21,574 bases of DNA from NCBI GenBank assembly GCA_044346175.1, contig JBIIZQ010000028.1, positions 1-21,574 on the forward strand, written 5' to 3'. Source of the DNA: JBJTUH01 sp044346175 (GTDB lineage Bacteria > Cyanobacteriota > Vampirovibrionia > Vampirovibrionales > JAJTHC01). Under the pieces are notes generated by a model. The model was not told the origin of the DNA. It saw only the letters and a list, made by a program, of their open reading frames with translations, and ran no database searches. Positions 12,488 to 20,682 of this stretch are shown piece after piece (position 1 is the stretch's first letter; each line of letters begins with the position of its first letter). The translations under genes were made by a program, and so were the position numbers.

Positions 12488-14743
12488 TTAGGAAAGGGTG
12501 GTTTGTTGCAAAGCAGACTCCTTACGCTGACGGGGCGGTACCTCATGCGTCACTCTTGCGGGACGATTAGCAAGACGCACTTCACCAGCTCGGAGCGTGT
12601 TAGGCGTTTTCGTACGCTTATACTCGCTTAGCGTATGAAACTCAGACACAAATTGTTTCATATTTTTATCAAACTCACCCAAGGACTCCTCCAGCTCATT
12701 CACGTTATGTGTAATACCATGAATATTGTCGCCTGTATGTTCAAGGGTTTGATTCATCTGCTGAACGTTATACACGACCTGCTGAATATTACCCAAGGTG
12801 TCGTGGCTTGTATTGATAATTTCGTTCACGGCTTGCGTTTGGCTACGGGTAGAGGTTTGAATATTCTGGCTCATATCCCCTAGCTCTTTCACGATGGTTT
12901 TAATCATACCTACATTACTCGCAAGGTCTTTCACCAGATTTTGAATCCCCTCCACTTGGGTTTCGATGAACTGGGTTTCCTGAGTGGTCTTACTTGCGAG
13001 TACTGCCACTTCCCCAGCAACAACGGCAAATCCTTTACCTTTGTCACCCGCTTTAGCGGCTTCAATTTCAGCATTCAAGGCAAGGATATTCGTTTGTTTA
13101 CTAATCTCACGGATACTGTTCACCACATGGGTAATTTGTGTGGAGCATTCTTCCAGAGAAGAGAAAAGTTTTGAGACCGTATCCACCTGCGTAATCACAC
13201 TTTGGGTGATATGGTCGGCTTGGATAATCTGTTGGTTAATTTCACGAATCGTGCTACCAACCTCTTCCACCGCATGCGTGATGCGTCCCATGTCTTCCTC
13301 AATTAACCCTACATCGCTAATGGCTTTTTCAGTCCAATGCTCGCTGTCATGATAGGATTCTTCCAAGGATTTTGCAGTGTCAAATAACGCTTGCTGCTTC
13401 TTAAACAACACATGGGCGGATTCTTCAACGGTATTGTCAAATGTTTCAACAATTTTTCGAGTGGTTTCTTTTTTGAGGGCTTCTGACTGCTCACGCTCTT
13501 GAAGAAGCTGTGCTGTACGTTCCAATTGTTCTTTAGAATCCTCAACCGTACGTTGAATGACATCACGCAGGGCAACAATTTTATTGTTGAGTTGTGCCAT
13601 TTCGTGGGTCGCATCACTTTCTTGCAACGCAATGTTGTATTGTCCTTTTTTAAGCTGTTCTAAGGCTTCATTGGCAAGGTCTACAGGCTGAATAAAGTGT
13701 TTACGAATGGTGAGTAAGGTTAGCCATCCTCCCAATGCACAAGAGAAAAATACCGCACTTAAGCTAATAATCCACTGTAGAGCGGCAGCTTCTTCTTGGG
13801 CAACAATGGTATCAAGGAGTCGTGTCACCTGTACTGAGGTATCGCTCGCCTTTTCAATCGGTAAGGAGGCTTGGTCAAACCAAAATCCAGGGGTAATCTG
13901 ATAGGTGCCATACCCTGCCGAGGCTTGAGTCACGCTTTCACGTAACTTACCTAAGTCATTCAAATAGGCATAATTGATTTGCTTTACGGCACTACTAATG
14001 ACCTTATTATCCGTCAAGGTCGCTGCTACTTCAGCCTGATTCAATGCTTGGGTTAACATCCCATGGGCTGACAAAGCCTGATAACTTTTTTGAAACGTCA
14101 TGGGTTGCCCAGAGGCGATTGCACTGGCAAGCAAGCCTCTCTCACGCCCCGCTTTTTCTGCAAATTCCCACAAGCCTACACGTGCATAAATACCGTGAAG
14201 TATTTCAGGCTGTACCTGATTACTATGATTGGCTTCAATACTATGCCACACGTTCCGCTGTGCCGTGATGTAATCTGTCATCACCTGAAACCACTTTTGG
14301 GCAAAATCAGCTTCTACAAGATTTTGACGTACTTTCATACTGTAGTCAATTTTGGAACGGAGGGTGTCTACCGCACTTTTTTTAGCTTTAAGGGCTTCGA
14401 TTTGTTCAATAACGCCTCGTTTTTGAGATAACACAGGATGATTATTGACTTTTTGAATCGCTTCATTAAGAGCGGTTTCACCTAAATCTCTGGAGGAAAG
14501 AAGCCTAGAGCGTAAATCTGGTGAGAGTTGCTGTAGGTTATTCAAATACATCAGGGCTAAACCACGTTCTTTAGTCAATGCTAAAGACCCCTCTGACAAA
14601 CTCCCCACAACACTGTTGGTGTGTTTCAATTCATGAAAAGCTTGGTATTGTTTGACATACTGAAAGGTCGCTTGCCCCGTCATGACCATCATGAACAAGG
14701 TCAGTACGGACACAGTAAAATTGAGGCGGTTTTTGAGCGTCAC
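12488..14743 (-). CDS. Methyl-accepting chemotaxis protein with NIT-type sensor domain
   Basis: This 751-residue chemoreceptor would sense an extracytoplasmic ligand and control CheA. TM1 lies at about residues 10-28 and TM2 at 322-346. The loop between them (30-320) is helical with NIT-domain features (LALTKERGLALMYL at 54-67; RERGLLASAIASGQP at 200-214), a family linked to nitrate/nitrite sensing. HAMP spans about 347-400. The signalling domain (430-700) has the hairpin tip QTNILALNAEIEAAKAGDKG (550-569) followed by KGFAVVAGEV; the usual Arg in EVRxLA is replaced (EVAVLA). The C-terminus is basic and lacks an obvious CheR-binding pentapeptide. The GTG start is supported by AAGGAG 8 nt upstream. 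It lies on its own, convergent with the Fic remnant. Confidence 0.94.
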   Translation of the reverse strand: MTLKNRLNFTVSVLTLFMMVMTGQATFQYVKQYQAFHELKHTNSVVGSLSEGSLALTKERGLALMYLNNLQQLSPDLRSRLLSSRDLGETALNEAIQKVNNHPVLSQKRGVIEQIEALKAKKSAVDTLRSKIDYSMKVRQNLVEADFAQKWFQVMTDYITAQRNVWHSIEANHSNQVQPEILHGIYARVGLWEFAEKAGRERGLLASAIASGQPMTFQKSYQALSAHGMLTQALNQAEVAATLTDNKVISSAVKQINYAYLNDLGKLRESVTQASAGYGTYQITPGFWFDQASLPIEKASDTSVQVTRLLDTIVAQEEAAALQWIISLSAVFFSCALGGWLTLLTIRKHFIQPVDLANEALEQLKKGQYNIALQESDATHEMAQLNNKIVALRDVIQRTVEDSKEQLERTAQLLQEREQSEALKKETTRKIVETFDNTVEESAHVLFKKQQALFDTAKSLEESYHDSEHWTEKAISDVGLIEEDMGRITHAVEEVGSTIREINQQIIQADHITQSVITQVDTVSKLFSSLEECSTQITHVVNSIREISKQTNILALNAEIEAAKAGDKGKGFAVVAGEVAVLASKTTQETQFIETQVEGIQNLVKDLASNVGMIKTIVKELGDMSQNIQTSTRSQTQAVNEIINTSHDTLGNIQQVVYNVQQMNQTLEHTGDNIHGITHNVNELEESLGEFDKNMKQFVSEFHTLSEYKRTKTPNTLRAGEVRLANRPARVTHEVPPRQRKESALQQTTLS

Positions 14744-15259
14744 GGCACCAACTCCTTATTGACGTTTAACATTCACAATGATTCACAATGTAAAAAGCCA
14801 CTTGGCAACTTCAACCTGGAAGCATCTTTATAAAACATACCTATCAGAGAAGGCTTCCCAGCATCGTCAAAGTCTTTCATGTTAACTATAACGTTAAGAT
14901 GTAACATCAAGCCGATGCACACACCAAAAGACCCTACAAACACACTAGGTTGTGTGGATATGTGCTGAGATTGTGTAAATGTGCAAAGTGGATACCAACT
15001 TCCGTCGGTACGACAGCAAGCAAGGTAGAAAGACTTAGGAAGATAGGTATGAAAGGAGAAGGTTAGGTATCACGGGAGGAGGGTAGGCATGGTGACGGTT
15101 ACCACGACTGTACGTTTCACAACGCACCATCAACACACTCGGCACAGAGAGGTGGGTTTTAGCGTCCGTTTTTTTATGGTTTGATAAAGAGGTTTGATGA
15201 AAAAATCTATGGTCTTCTGCACTGTGCTGTTCTGAACCAACTCAAGGTACTCACCCCTC
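14744..15259. other. 516-nt divergent intergenic region between the chemoreceptor gene and lpxC
   Basis: No credible gene is seen. Next to the chemoreceptor gene a 10-bp direct repeat, ATTCACAATG, occurs twice in tandem (about 14771-14790). At 14881-14905 GTTAAC-like hexamers recur (GTTAAC, TATAAC, GTTAAG, TGTAAC), a possible operator. A purine-rich 20-nt periodic repeat lies at 15042-15101. GGTTTGAT is duplicated at 15178-15185 and 15191-15198, and TTGATA at 15181 is a weak -35 candidate for lpxC. The strand is unusually purine-rich from 15010 to 15095. Confidence 0.45.
15042..15101 (+). repeat. Degenerate 20-nt tandem repeat, three copies
   Basis: Copies read GATAGGTATGAAAGGAGAAG (15042-15061), GTTAGGTATCACGGGAGGAG (15062-15081) and GGTAGGCATGGTGACGGTTA (15082-15101). 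The first two agree at 15 of 20 positions, with the shared core TAGGTAT; the third is more diverged (TAGGCAT). It is noncoding and about 160 nt upstream of lpxC. A spacing of two helical turns would suit protein-binding sites. Confidence 0.5.
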
Positions 15260-16411
15260 ATGCTTTCAACATCGAGTACGCTCCCCTCGTTTACGTCTGT
15301 CTTGTCTTCTCAAAACTCTTGGCAAAGGCAAAGCACCCATGTGGAGGGTATTGGTTTATTGCGTGGTACCTACTGGCGAGCTTGGGCAGAAAGCACCGCT
15401 GAAGAGAAAGGCATCGGATGGTATGTTTACCCAGAAGGCATCTCAGGAGCCTCGGCACCCTATTGGCACTTTCAAGCGACCCATACCAACGTCATACACA
15501 CTGAAAATGGTGTGACTCTCCAAGATACCCAAGCTACAGGTAAAACCCTCAGTATTGTGGAACATCAACTCAGCAGCCATGCCCAGCTAGGTCTTAGCTC
15601 GGGGGTTCGTTGGCATCTTGTACCTATTCATCCTGACGGTACTCCCCGCCACCTTGAACCCCATGACACCTTTGCAGAACTTCCTCTCCTTGACGGCAGT
15701 GCCACCGTGTGGACACACTATTTACAATCTCATCCAAGCTTTTCACACACCCTACCCGCTCAGGCTGCATGGCAATACCACTGGCATATACCTTCAGCTA
15801 GTCTACTAGGCTCTGAGGGCTTTCTTCTTGGGGGTGCAAACCGTTTTATACATATTTTACCTCATGCTATGGCTCATGCTATGGAAGGTACATCGACGCC
15901 TCTTAAAGTGTGTTATCACATGCCCGCCATGGCACACCATCCCGCACTCCATATGCCCGAAGGCTACGTATGGGAAGCCCCCTCACAGAAAGCACAAGAA
16001 GCCACAACGGAGCTTCTGGAAATCCTTAACATCACGACCAGTGAAATCAATACGGCACGTACCTTCGGTTTTATGGAAGATTTAGAAACCCTGCAAGCCC
16101 GAGGGCTTGCGAAAGGTGTGCGTGAAGATAATACACTCGGCTTGTATCGTACCCCTCCTCAACCCAACATCCACACTTTACAAGCACTACGGCATCCTCA
16201 TGAACCTCTTGCCCATAAAGTATTGGATTTACTAGGCGATTTGATGCTCCTTGGCGAGGGGCATCAACCCACCCAGCTTCCCCTCACCTTGGTGTGCCAT
16301 AATGCAGGGCATGGGTTACATGTGGCACTTGTCAAACAGCTCACAATCTGGTTGGAAGAGGGTGTTTTAAGACGAAACGCTGTACAAGAGGAGCCTGCTT
16401 CAGGGTGTTGA
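15260..16411 (+). CDS. lpxC: Divergent UDP-3-O-acyl-N-acetylglucosamine deacetylase
   Basis: LpxC is the zinc-dependent deacetylase that commits lipid A synthesis. The 383-residue product is long (about 300 is usual) and poorly conserved overall, but the catalytic residues are present. VEH (100-102) gives the general base Glu101 and zinc ligand His102; HKVLD (319-323) gives zinc ligands His319 and Asp323; NAGH (348-351) gives His351. LLDGSA (143-148) and ARTFGFMEDLETLQARGLAK (266-285) are also diagnostic. The first GLHSG-like motif is degenerate (GIGLLRG, His replaced by Leu). The spacing from His102 to His319 is about 58 residues longer than in the Aquifex enzyme, showing an insertion. The gene overlaps the next, a transporter permease, by 7 nt. 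No other lpx or fab gene is adjacent. Confidence 0.85.
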   Translation: MLSTSSTLPSFTSVLSSQNSWQRQSTHVEGIGLLRGTYWRAWAESTAEEKGIGWYVYPEGISGASAPYWHFQATHTNVIHTENGVTLQDTQATGKTLSIVEHQLSSHAQLGLSSGVRWHLVPIHPDGTPRHLEPHDTFAELPLLDGSATVWTHYLQSHPSFSHTLPAQAAWQYHWHIPSASLLGSEGFLLGGANRFIHILPHAMAHAMEGTSTPLKVCYHMPAMAHHPALHMPEGYVWEAPSQKAQEATTELLEILNITTSEINTARTFGFMEDLETLQARGLAKGVREDNTLGLYRTPPQPNIHTLQALRHPHEPLAHKVLDLLGDLMLLGEGHQPTQLPLTLVCHNAGHGLHVALVKQLTIWLEEGVLRRNAVQEEPASGC

Positions 16412-17394
16412 GGTTACTCCAGTGCCTCCTAAGTGCATGCCTAAGTACTTTACTCCTAGTGGTGTGTACGTTTCTACTGGTACGCTTCATACCAGGTAGC
16501 CCTTTTGACGACCCCAAATTGTCCCCACAAGTACGCATGATGCTTGAGGCACAATTTCATCTTAATGTACCGCTTTGGCAGCAACTTCAGCTGTACTTGT
16601 CACAGTGGTGTACAGGACAATGGGGCTACAGTATGGTTTCAACGGAACAAGCCGTTCTCCCTAGGGTTATGGAAGCCCTTCAGGTTAGCTTACCGATAGG
16701 ACTTGGTGCTTTTGTGTGGGGCTTACTCTGGGGGAGTATCGGGGCTGTATGGACGAGTTCTCGGGGTGTGACCAAGGCTACAGAGGTGCAAAACACCTTT
16801 TTGCGGAAGCGTTTTTCATTGGAAAATTATCATGCACTCATTGGATTTCCGTTGTTGGTGCTGCCTTTATTTGCACTGACAGGCTTAGGGGTATGGCTAC
16901 TGGGGTTACAATGGGGATGGGTACCCGTAGGCGGCTGGACACCCTTTACACTTCAGCCACACACATGGCTTCAATCGCTACAAACCATGGTACTCCCGAT
17001 AGGGGTACTGAGTAGCATTGTCCATACGCCTGTCTATTGGCTATTACGTGAACAGTTACACCACCTGATGCAAGGGCGTATGGCGATGCGCTTACAAGCA
17101 TCGGGGCTGTCACCTGAGCGCATCCAATGGCGGCACTGCCTCCCTCTTGCTTACGGCAGTGTATTTCCGTTACTAGGACCACTATTTGCCAGCGTACTGA
17201 CTGGTTCGTTTACGGTAGAGAGTATGCTCGGACTACCAGGCTTGGGGAAGCTTACGCTAGAGTCACTGCTTGCGAGAGATTACACCTTGTTACTGGGGTG
17301 CATCAGCATGATTGGCATTCTTTTTAGTGCCAGTATGATACTTTTTCAGTGGGTAAGCGACTTATGCCAACCGCATTTACAGACAAAACGCTAA
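16405..17394 (+). CDS. ABC transporter permease, OppB/DppB type
   Basis: This 329-residue inner-membrane protein is the first permease of a peptide- or nickel-type ABC importer. TM1 is at about residues 8-28 (LSACLSTLLLVVCTFLLVRF), followed by IPGSPFDDP, typical of the family. The usual six-TM layout is present. The permease EAA-type loop is seen as ARLQASGLSPERIQWRHCLP-like sequence, and the C-terminus has LPGLGKLTLESLLARDYTLL. The start GTG at 16405 lies inside the lpxC stop region; AGAGGAG about 11 nt upstream and a TTG at 16408 (TTGA overlap) are alternatives. Translation is likely coupled to lpxC. The second permease, the binding protein and the ATPases are not adjacent; an Opp/Dpp-type ATPase is at 6964-8055. 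Confidence 0.9.
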   Translation: MLRLLQCLLSACLSTLLLVVCTFLLVRFIPGSPFDDPKLSPQVRMMLEAQFHLNVPLWQQLQLYLSQWCTGQWGYSMVSTEQAVLPRVMEALQVSLPIGLGAFVWGLLWGSIGAVWTSSRGVTKATEVQNTFLRKRFSLENYHALIGFPLLVLPLFALTGLGVWLLGLQWGWVPVGGWTPFTLQPHTWLQSLQTMVLPIGVLSSIVHTPVYWLLREQLHHLMQGRMAMRLQASGLSPERIQWRHCLPLAYGSVFPLLGPLFASVLTGSFTVESMLGLPGLGKLTLESLLARDYTLLLGCISMIGILFSASMILFQWVSDLCQPHLQTKR

Positions 17395-17445
17395 CGTCAT
17401 TCGTCAAGCATGATGACATGAGAGAGTATGAAAAAGAACTGCTCG

Positions 17446-18870
17446 CTATTTCAGGGTTTTAAGTTGTGTAAGCCAATACGTTAACATCTGATGTTCCTGC
17501 GGAGAAAGCGTCAGAGATGAGGAGATGTTATGGGGAGGCATGGTTTTGGAAGGCGGTGCTTTAGGGATAGCCATTTTTTCGGTTGTTTTTTCTAAATGCT
17601 CAACCGCCTTAAGGACATCCTGTTGAATGGCTTGACTCACAGTGGATGAGGGTGTATTTGCCTGTGCAACAACTTGTTTACGGGTTTGAATGGCGCGCCG
17701 TGCATAGAGTAGTCCAAGGTAGTAATGGGTTTTAGGGTTGGTATCGGGCAAATTCAAGACCTGTTCAAATGCCTGAATCGCATCTTGCTCAAACTGTTGA
17801 TTCATAGCAACCACACCCCGTTGGTACCATACGTAGGCATCTTTCGGGTACAGCTGGGTAAGTAAAACATATACGGCGTAACTTGCTTGTAAACTGTCTT
17901 GAGGCTGATAGCCTTCTAGTGCTTTCGCAAACCGTATCATTGAAGGCTTACTGAATACCTTGCCAAAGGCTTCAACAGCTTGTTGGGGTTGTTTTTGAGC
18001 TAGTTTTTGCCACGCTTGTAATTCTTGCACATCGAGCGCACTCGCCATGTAGGGGGCTTGTTGCATCAGCGTATTTAATAAAGTTTGTGCCTCTTCAAGC
18101 GTAGGTTGATGCGTTTGTGCAAGGGCAGTGGGGGAGGTTGCCTTTAAAGCCAAGGCACGTGCATACCATAAAACAGCAAGAGGAAAAGCTTGAGGGTGTA
18201 CACTTTTGGTTCCTGAGACATACACAAGAGGCTGAAGGGCGTTAAGAATGGCATCAATATTTGGGGTATCCAATGCCTGTTGAGCCGCTTGCATGCCTTG
18301 CGTGACTTGAGCATAGTAAGTCTCTAGTGGTGCCGTCAGGGGCGTACTCGCTTGGGGCATCAATGAAACGGGTTCAAGGCTTTGGGAGGCTTTTTGGTCA
18401 TTCAGACTCTGTAGACGCTCTAAACGTTCAGATAAACTGGTAATATAACCGTTTTGCTGATTGATGGTCTCAATGGCTTCACGGAGTTTAAGACTTGCTT
18501 GGTCGAGTTTTCTCTGTAAATTGGTCAGCGTCGTCTGGGACGACTCAGGTAAAGCCCCCCCAGACATCTGAGCGGATTGAGGTGCGGATTGAGGCGATGC
18601 TTCTTGCAATAAGCGCAGTTGTTCTTTGAGGCGATAGTTTTCCTGTGAAAGGACCTCAAGTTGCTCATGGAGTACCAACAGGGTGCGCTCCATGGTAGCC
18701 GTATTGGCTTCGGCATACACACGATACGTTGGCTCTAGCAAACCCATGCAAACCAACAGCATCCCTAACACGCCACTTAAAAACAGACGTTTTTTGTGAC
18801 GGCACACGATGTTTGCAACGCAAGGTCGCATGAGAAACGTGGCATCTTGGTTCGAGACGGTTTGACGCAT
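17446..18870 (-). CDS. Membrane-anchored coiled-coil and TPR protein
   Basis: This 474-residue protein has a basic N-terminus (about 24-29) and a hydrophobic segment at 28-46 (RLFLSGVLGMLLVCMGLLEP), either an uncleaved anchor or a signal. Residues 57-90 and 112-160 are heptad-like coiled coils (TLLVLHEQLEVLSQENYRLK; NLQRKLDQASLKLREAIETI). Residues about 344-430 contain two tetratricopeptide-like repeats (AYVWYQRGVVAMNQQFEQDA; THYYLGLLYARRAIQ), with more degenerate helical repeats at 225-330. The likely role is a scaffold in the periplasm or at the envelope, as in YbgF/CpoB-like proteins, which also join a coiled coil to TPRs. That comparison is structural, not based on clear similarity. A good minus-strand promoter lies 50-80 nt upstream. 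Confidence 0.8.
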   Translation of the reverse strand: MRQTVSNQDATFLMRPCVANIVCRHKKRLFLSGVLGMLLVCMGLLEPTYRVYAEANTATMERTLLVLHEQLEVLSQENYRLKEQLRLLQEASPQSAPQSAQMSGGALPESSQTTLTNLQRKLDQASLKLREAIETINQQNGYITSLSERLERLQSLNDQKASQSLEPVSLMPQASTPLTAPLETYYAQVTQGMQAAQQALDTPNIDAILNALQPLVYVSGTKSVHPQAFPLAVLWYARALALKATSPTALAQTHQPTLEEAQTLLNTLMQQAPYMASALDVQELQAWQKLAQKQPQQAVEAFGKVFSKPSMIRFAKALEGYQPQDSLQASYAVYVLLTQLYPKDAYVWYQRGVVAMNQQFEQDAIQAFEQVLNLPDTNPKTHYYLGLLYARRAIQTRKQVVAQANTPSSTVSQAIQQDVLKAVEHLEKTTEKMAIPKAPPSKTMPPHNISSSLTLSPQEHQMLTYWLTQLKTLK

Positions 18871-18921
18871 TTAGGATAAACCTATAAACCACTTGTTTTT
18901 AGTATCACAACAGACCCTTTT

Positions 18922-18950
18922 AGTGTAGCATTACAAGCCTAAAACCACAA
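18922..18950 (-). promoter_or_regulatory. Promoter of the coiled-coil/TPR gene
   Basis: On the minus strand, TTGTGG (18950-18945) is followed after 17 nt by TACACT (18927-18922). The -10 is preceded by TGC, giving an extended -10 (TGnTACACT). Transcription would start near 18915 and leave about 45 nt before the ATG at 18870. Confidence 0.55.
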
Positions 18951-18969
18951 ATAAAAGCTTACACCCCTA

Positions 18970-18975
18970 TATAAT
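18970..18975 (+). promoter_or_regulatory. Candidate -10 element for secY-adk
   Basis: A perfect TATAAT lies about 265 nt upstream of secY and just upstream of the small reading frame at 19037. No recognisable -35 is found 15-19 nt upstream, so an activator or an upstream element would be needed. It overlaps the control region of the divergent TPR gene. Confidence 0.35.
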
Positions 18976-19036
18976 ACGCTGAGAAACAGCCTAGCATTAT
19001 AGCATGCTCTGAGTTAACATAAGAGGAGCAAGATTG

Positions 19037-19060
19037 ATGTCCTACGCCTGTGAGTACTGA
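19037..19060 (+). CDS. Putative seven-codon leader peptide upstream of secY
   Basis: ATG 19037 opens the reading frame MSYACEY and ends at TGA 19058-19060. It has AAGAGGAG (19021-19028) 8 nt upstream, among the best ribosome binding sites in the window. The stop codon lies within the left arm of a hairpin, ACTGA (19056-19060) with TCAGT (19073-19077). This is the layout expected of a translated leader that senses ribosome position, but a frame this short could occur by chance. Confidence 0.3.
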   Translation: MSYACEY

Positions 19061-19121
19061 CTTAAACTGAAATCAGTCATACAAGGATAACCCACCAGCT
19101 CCCAGCGCATTCCCATTCTGT

Positions 19122-19162
19122 AGGAAAATATGCCGTAACGCATACCCTTTACGTATTTTCCT
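19122..19162 (+). promoter_or_regulatory. Hairpin in the secY leader
   Basis: AGGAAAATA (19122-19130) pairs with TATTTTCCT (19154-19162). After a TGC bulge the stem continues as CGTA (19134-19137) with TACG (19150-19153), closing a 12-nt loop. It lies about 80 nt before the secY start. No T-tract follows, so it is more likely a regulatory or protein-binding hairpin than a terminator. Confidence 0.5.
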
Positions 19163-19240
19163 CCTATTTCCTCAACCTGTATGTTCCCCTCTAATACCCT
19201 CTTTACTTTGTAGCCCTTCTTGAGAGAATACCCTCTTCTT

Positions 19241-20620
19241 ATGATGATGCTTTCCCGTTCTTCTTCTCCTGCTCATGCGTCTGCTTCCTCGTCTTTACCT
19301 TCAGGAGGTCCGCTCCCTAATTGGAAAGAGCTATGGGTTGCCTCGGGCTTACAGGACAAAGTGATTTTCACACTGTTAATGGTTGTTTTGTTCCGTTTTG
19401 TGGCACAAATTCCCGTATGGGGTGTGAACCTTAATGCCCTCCAAAACGTTTTAAACAGCCAGCTCGTTGGCTTTTTAGATATTTTTTCAGGCGGTGGGAT
19501 TGCAAAACTAAGTTTATTGGCATTGGGTATCGGACCCTACATTACGGCTTCCATTGTGATGCAGCTCCTCACGGTCGTATTTCCTCGCTTGGAGGAAATG
19601 CAAAAAGAGGAAGGTGAAGCAGGACGTAAAAAGGTGGCGCAGTACACCCGCTATGCCACTGTGGGGTTAGCGTTATTTCAATCGCTCGTGTTGGTCAAAC
19701 TCTTGGGCATGGTACCTGGTGCACTCATGCCCTCTATCTCGCCTTTGCTGATTTTTCCTGGACTCGTATTATCCCTCGTGGTGGGTTCCATGTTTGCCTT
19801 ATGGTTAAGTGAACTCATTACAGAACGTGGCATCGGCAATGGTAGCTCCATTCTCATTTTTATTGGTATTTTGGCAAAACTACCTACCTTATGGGCTACT
19901 ACAGCCGCTTACATTGGGGACGACCCTCAGCGTTCTTTCCAACTGGTCATCCTTCTTGCCGTATACGGTATCATTTTGGGGTTAGTGGTCTATTTATATG
20001 AAGCACTTCGGAAAGTGTTTATTCTTCACGCCCGCCGTCGTGCCGGACAACGCATGGGGCTAGATACTCAAAAAACATACATTCCCTTCCGAATCAATGG
20101 TGCAGGGGTTATGCCTATCATTTTTGCCTTTGCCTTATTAAGCGTCCCCGCTGCCCTGATTGAGTACGCCCAACAAGCCAAACTTGCAGGTGTATGGTTT
20201 GAAGCTATCCGTTTTTATAAAAAATGGATGCAGTTTGGCTCCCCTCTCTACATGGCGGTAGAGCTTGGTTTAATTATCTTTTTTGCCTATTTTTACCAAT
20301 CCATTGTACCCAGTATGCAACCTAAAGAAATCGCCGAGCAGTTACGTAAGCAAGGTAGCACGATTCCAGGTGTACGCCCTGGAAGTGCCACGGAGGCTTA
20401 TCTTGGTACCATTCTTAACCGACTCACCCTGATTGGTGCTGTCGCACTGGGTTTGATTGTCATGGTGGCTTCCATGGCGACTTCTATGACTGGCATGGTG
20501 ACATTGCAGGGGTTAGGGTCAACATCACTGATGATTCTCGTAGGGGTTGCCCTTGATTTGGTCAACCAAGTGAAGGTTCACTTGATGGCACAATCCTACA
20601 AAGGCTTTTTAGCGAAGTAG
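19241..20620 (+). CDS. secY: Protein translocase subunit SecY
   Basis: SecY is the channel of the Sec translocon in the inner membrane. The product of about 459 residues has ten expected membrane segments and strong family blocks: GFLDIFSGGGIAKLSLLALG, PYITASIVMQLLTVVFPRLE, EEGEAGRKK, GIGNGSSILIFIGIL, IPFRINGAGVMPIIFAFALL and IVPSMQPKEIAEQLRKQG. The N-terminus carries about 20 extra Ser/Ala/Pro residues. I chose ATG 19241, the first of three consecutive ATGs; the frame is open to a TTG at 19220. No clear Shine-Dalgarno precedes it. Upstream is a divergent TPR gene instead of the usual rplO, so secY is detached from the spc ribosomal operon. adk follows after 62 nt, as in many bacteria. Confidence 0.97.
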   Translation: MMMLSRSSSPAHASASSSLPSGGPLPNWKELWVASGLQDKVIFTLLMVVLFRFVAQIPVWGVNLNALQNVLNSQLVGFLDIFSGGGIAKLSLLALGIGPYITASIVMQLLTVVFPRLEEMQKEEGEAGRKKVAQYTRYATVGLALFQSLVLVKLLGMVPGALMPSISPLLIFPGLVLSLVVGSMFALWLSELITERGIGNGSSILIFIGILAKLPTLWATTAAYIGDDPQRSFQLVILLAVYGIILGLVVYLYEALRKVFILHARRRAGQRMGLDTQKTYIPFRINGAGVMPIIFAFALLSVPAALIEYAQQAKLAGVWFEAIRFYKKWMQFGSPLYMAVELGLIIFFAYFYQSIVPSMQPKEIAEQLRKQGSTIPGVRPGSATEAYLGTILNRLTLIGAVALGLIVMVASMATSMTGMVTLQGLGSTSLMILVGVALDLVNQVKVHLMAQSYKGFLAK

Positions 20621-20682
20621 TTGCATGCGTAAACTGGTGTGTTTCAATACATGATTGTGATAAAAAAGGAGCTTCTAAAAAG

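Larger units (their letters stand above)
18871..19240. other. 370-nt divergent region between the TPR gene and secY
   Basis: The left part holds a promoter for the TPR gene (18922-18950, minus). A perfect TATAAT at 18970-18975 points toward secY but lacks a matching -35. From about 18985 onward a long secY leader carries a seven-codon reading frame and two hairpins, listed separately. No other gene is seen. Confidence 0.55.

Noticed and set aside
13309..13632. 107-codon minus-strand frame inside the chemoreceptor gene
   Set aside because: It is an alternative frame of the coiled-coil region; the chemoreceptor reading is continuous and clear.
15042..15101. CRISPR-like array
   Set aside because: Copies are only 20 nt, directly adjacent without spacers, and degenerate.
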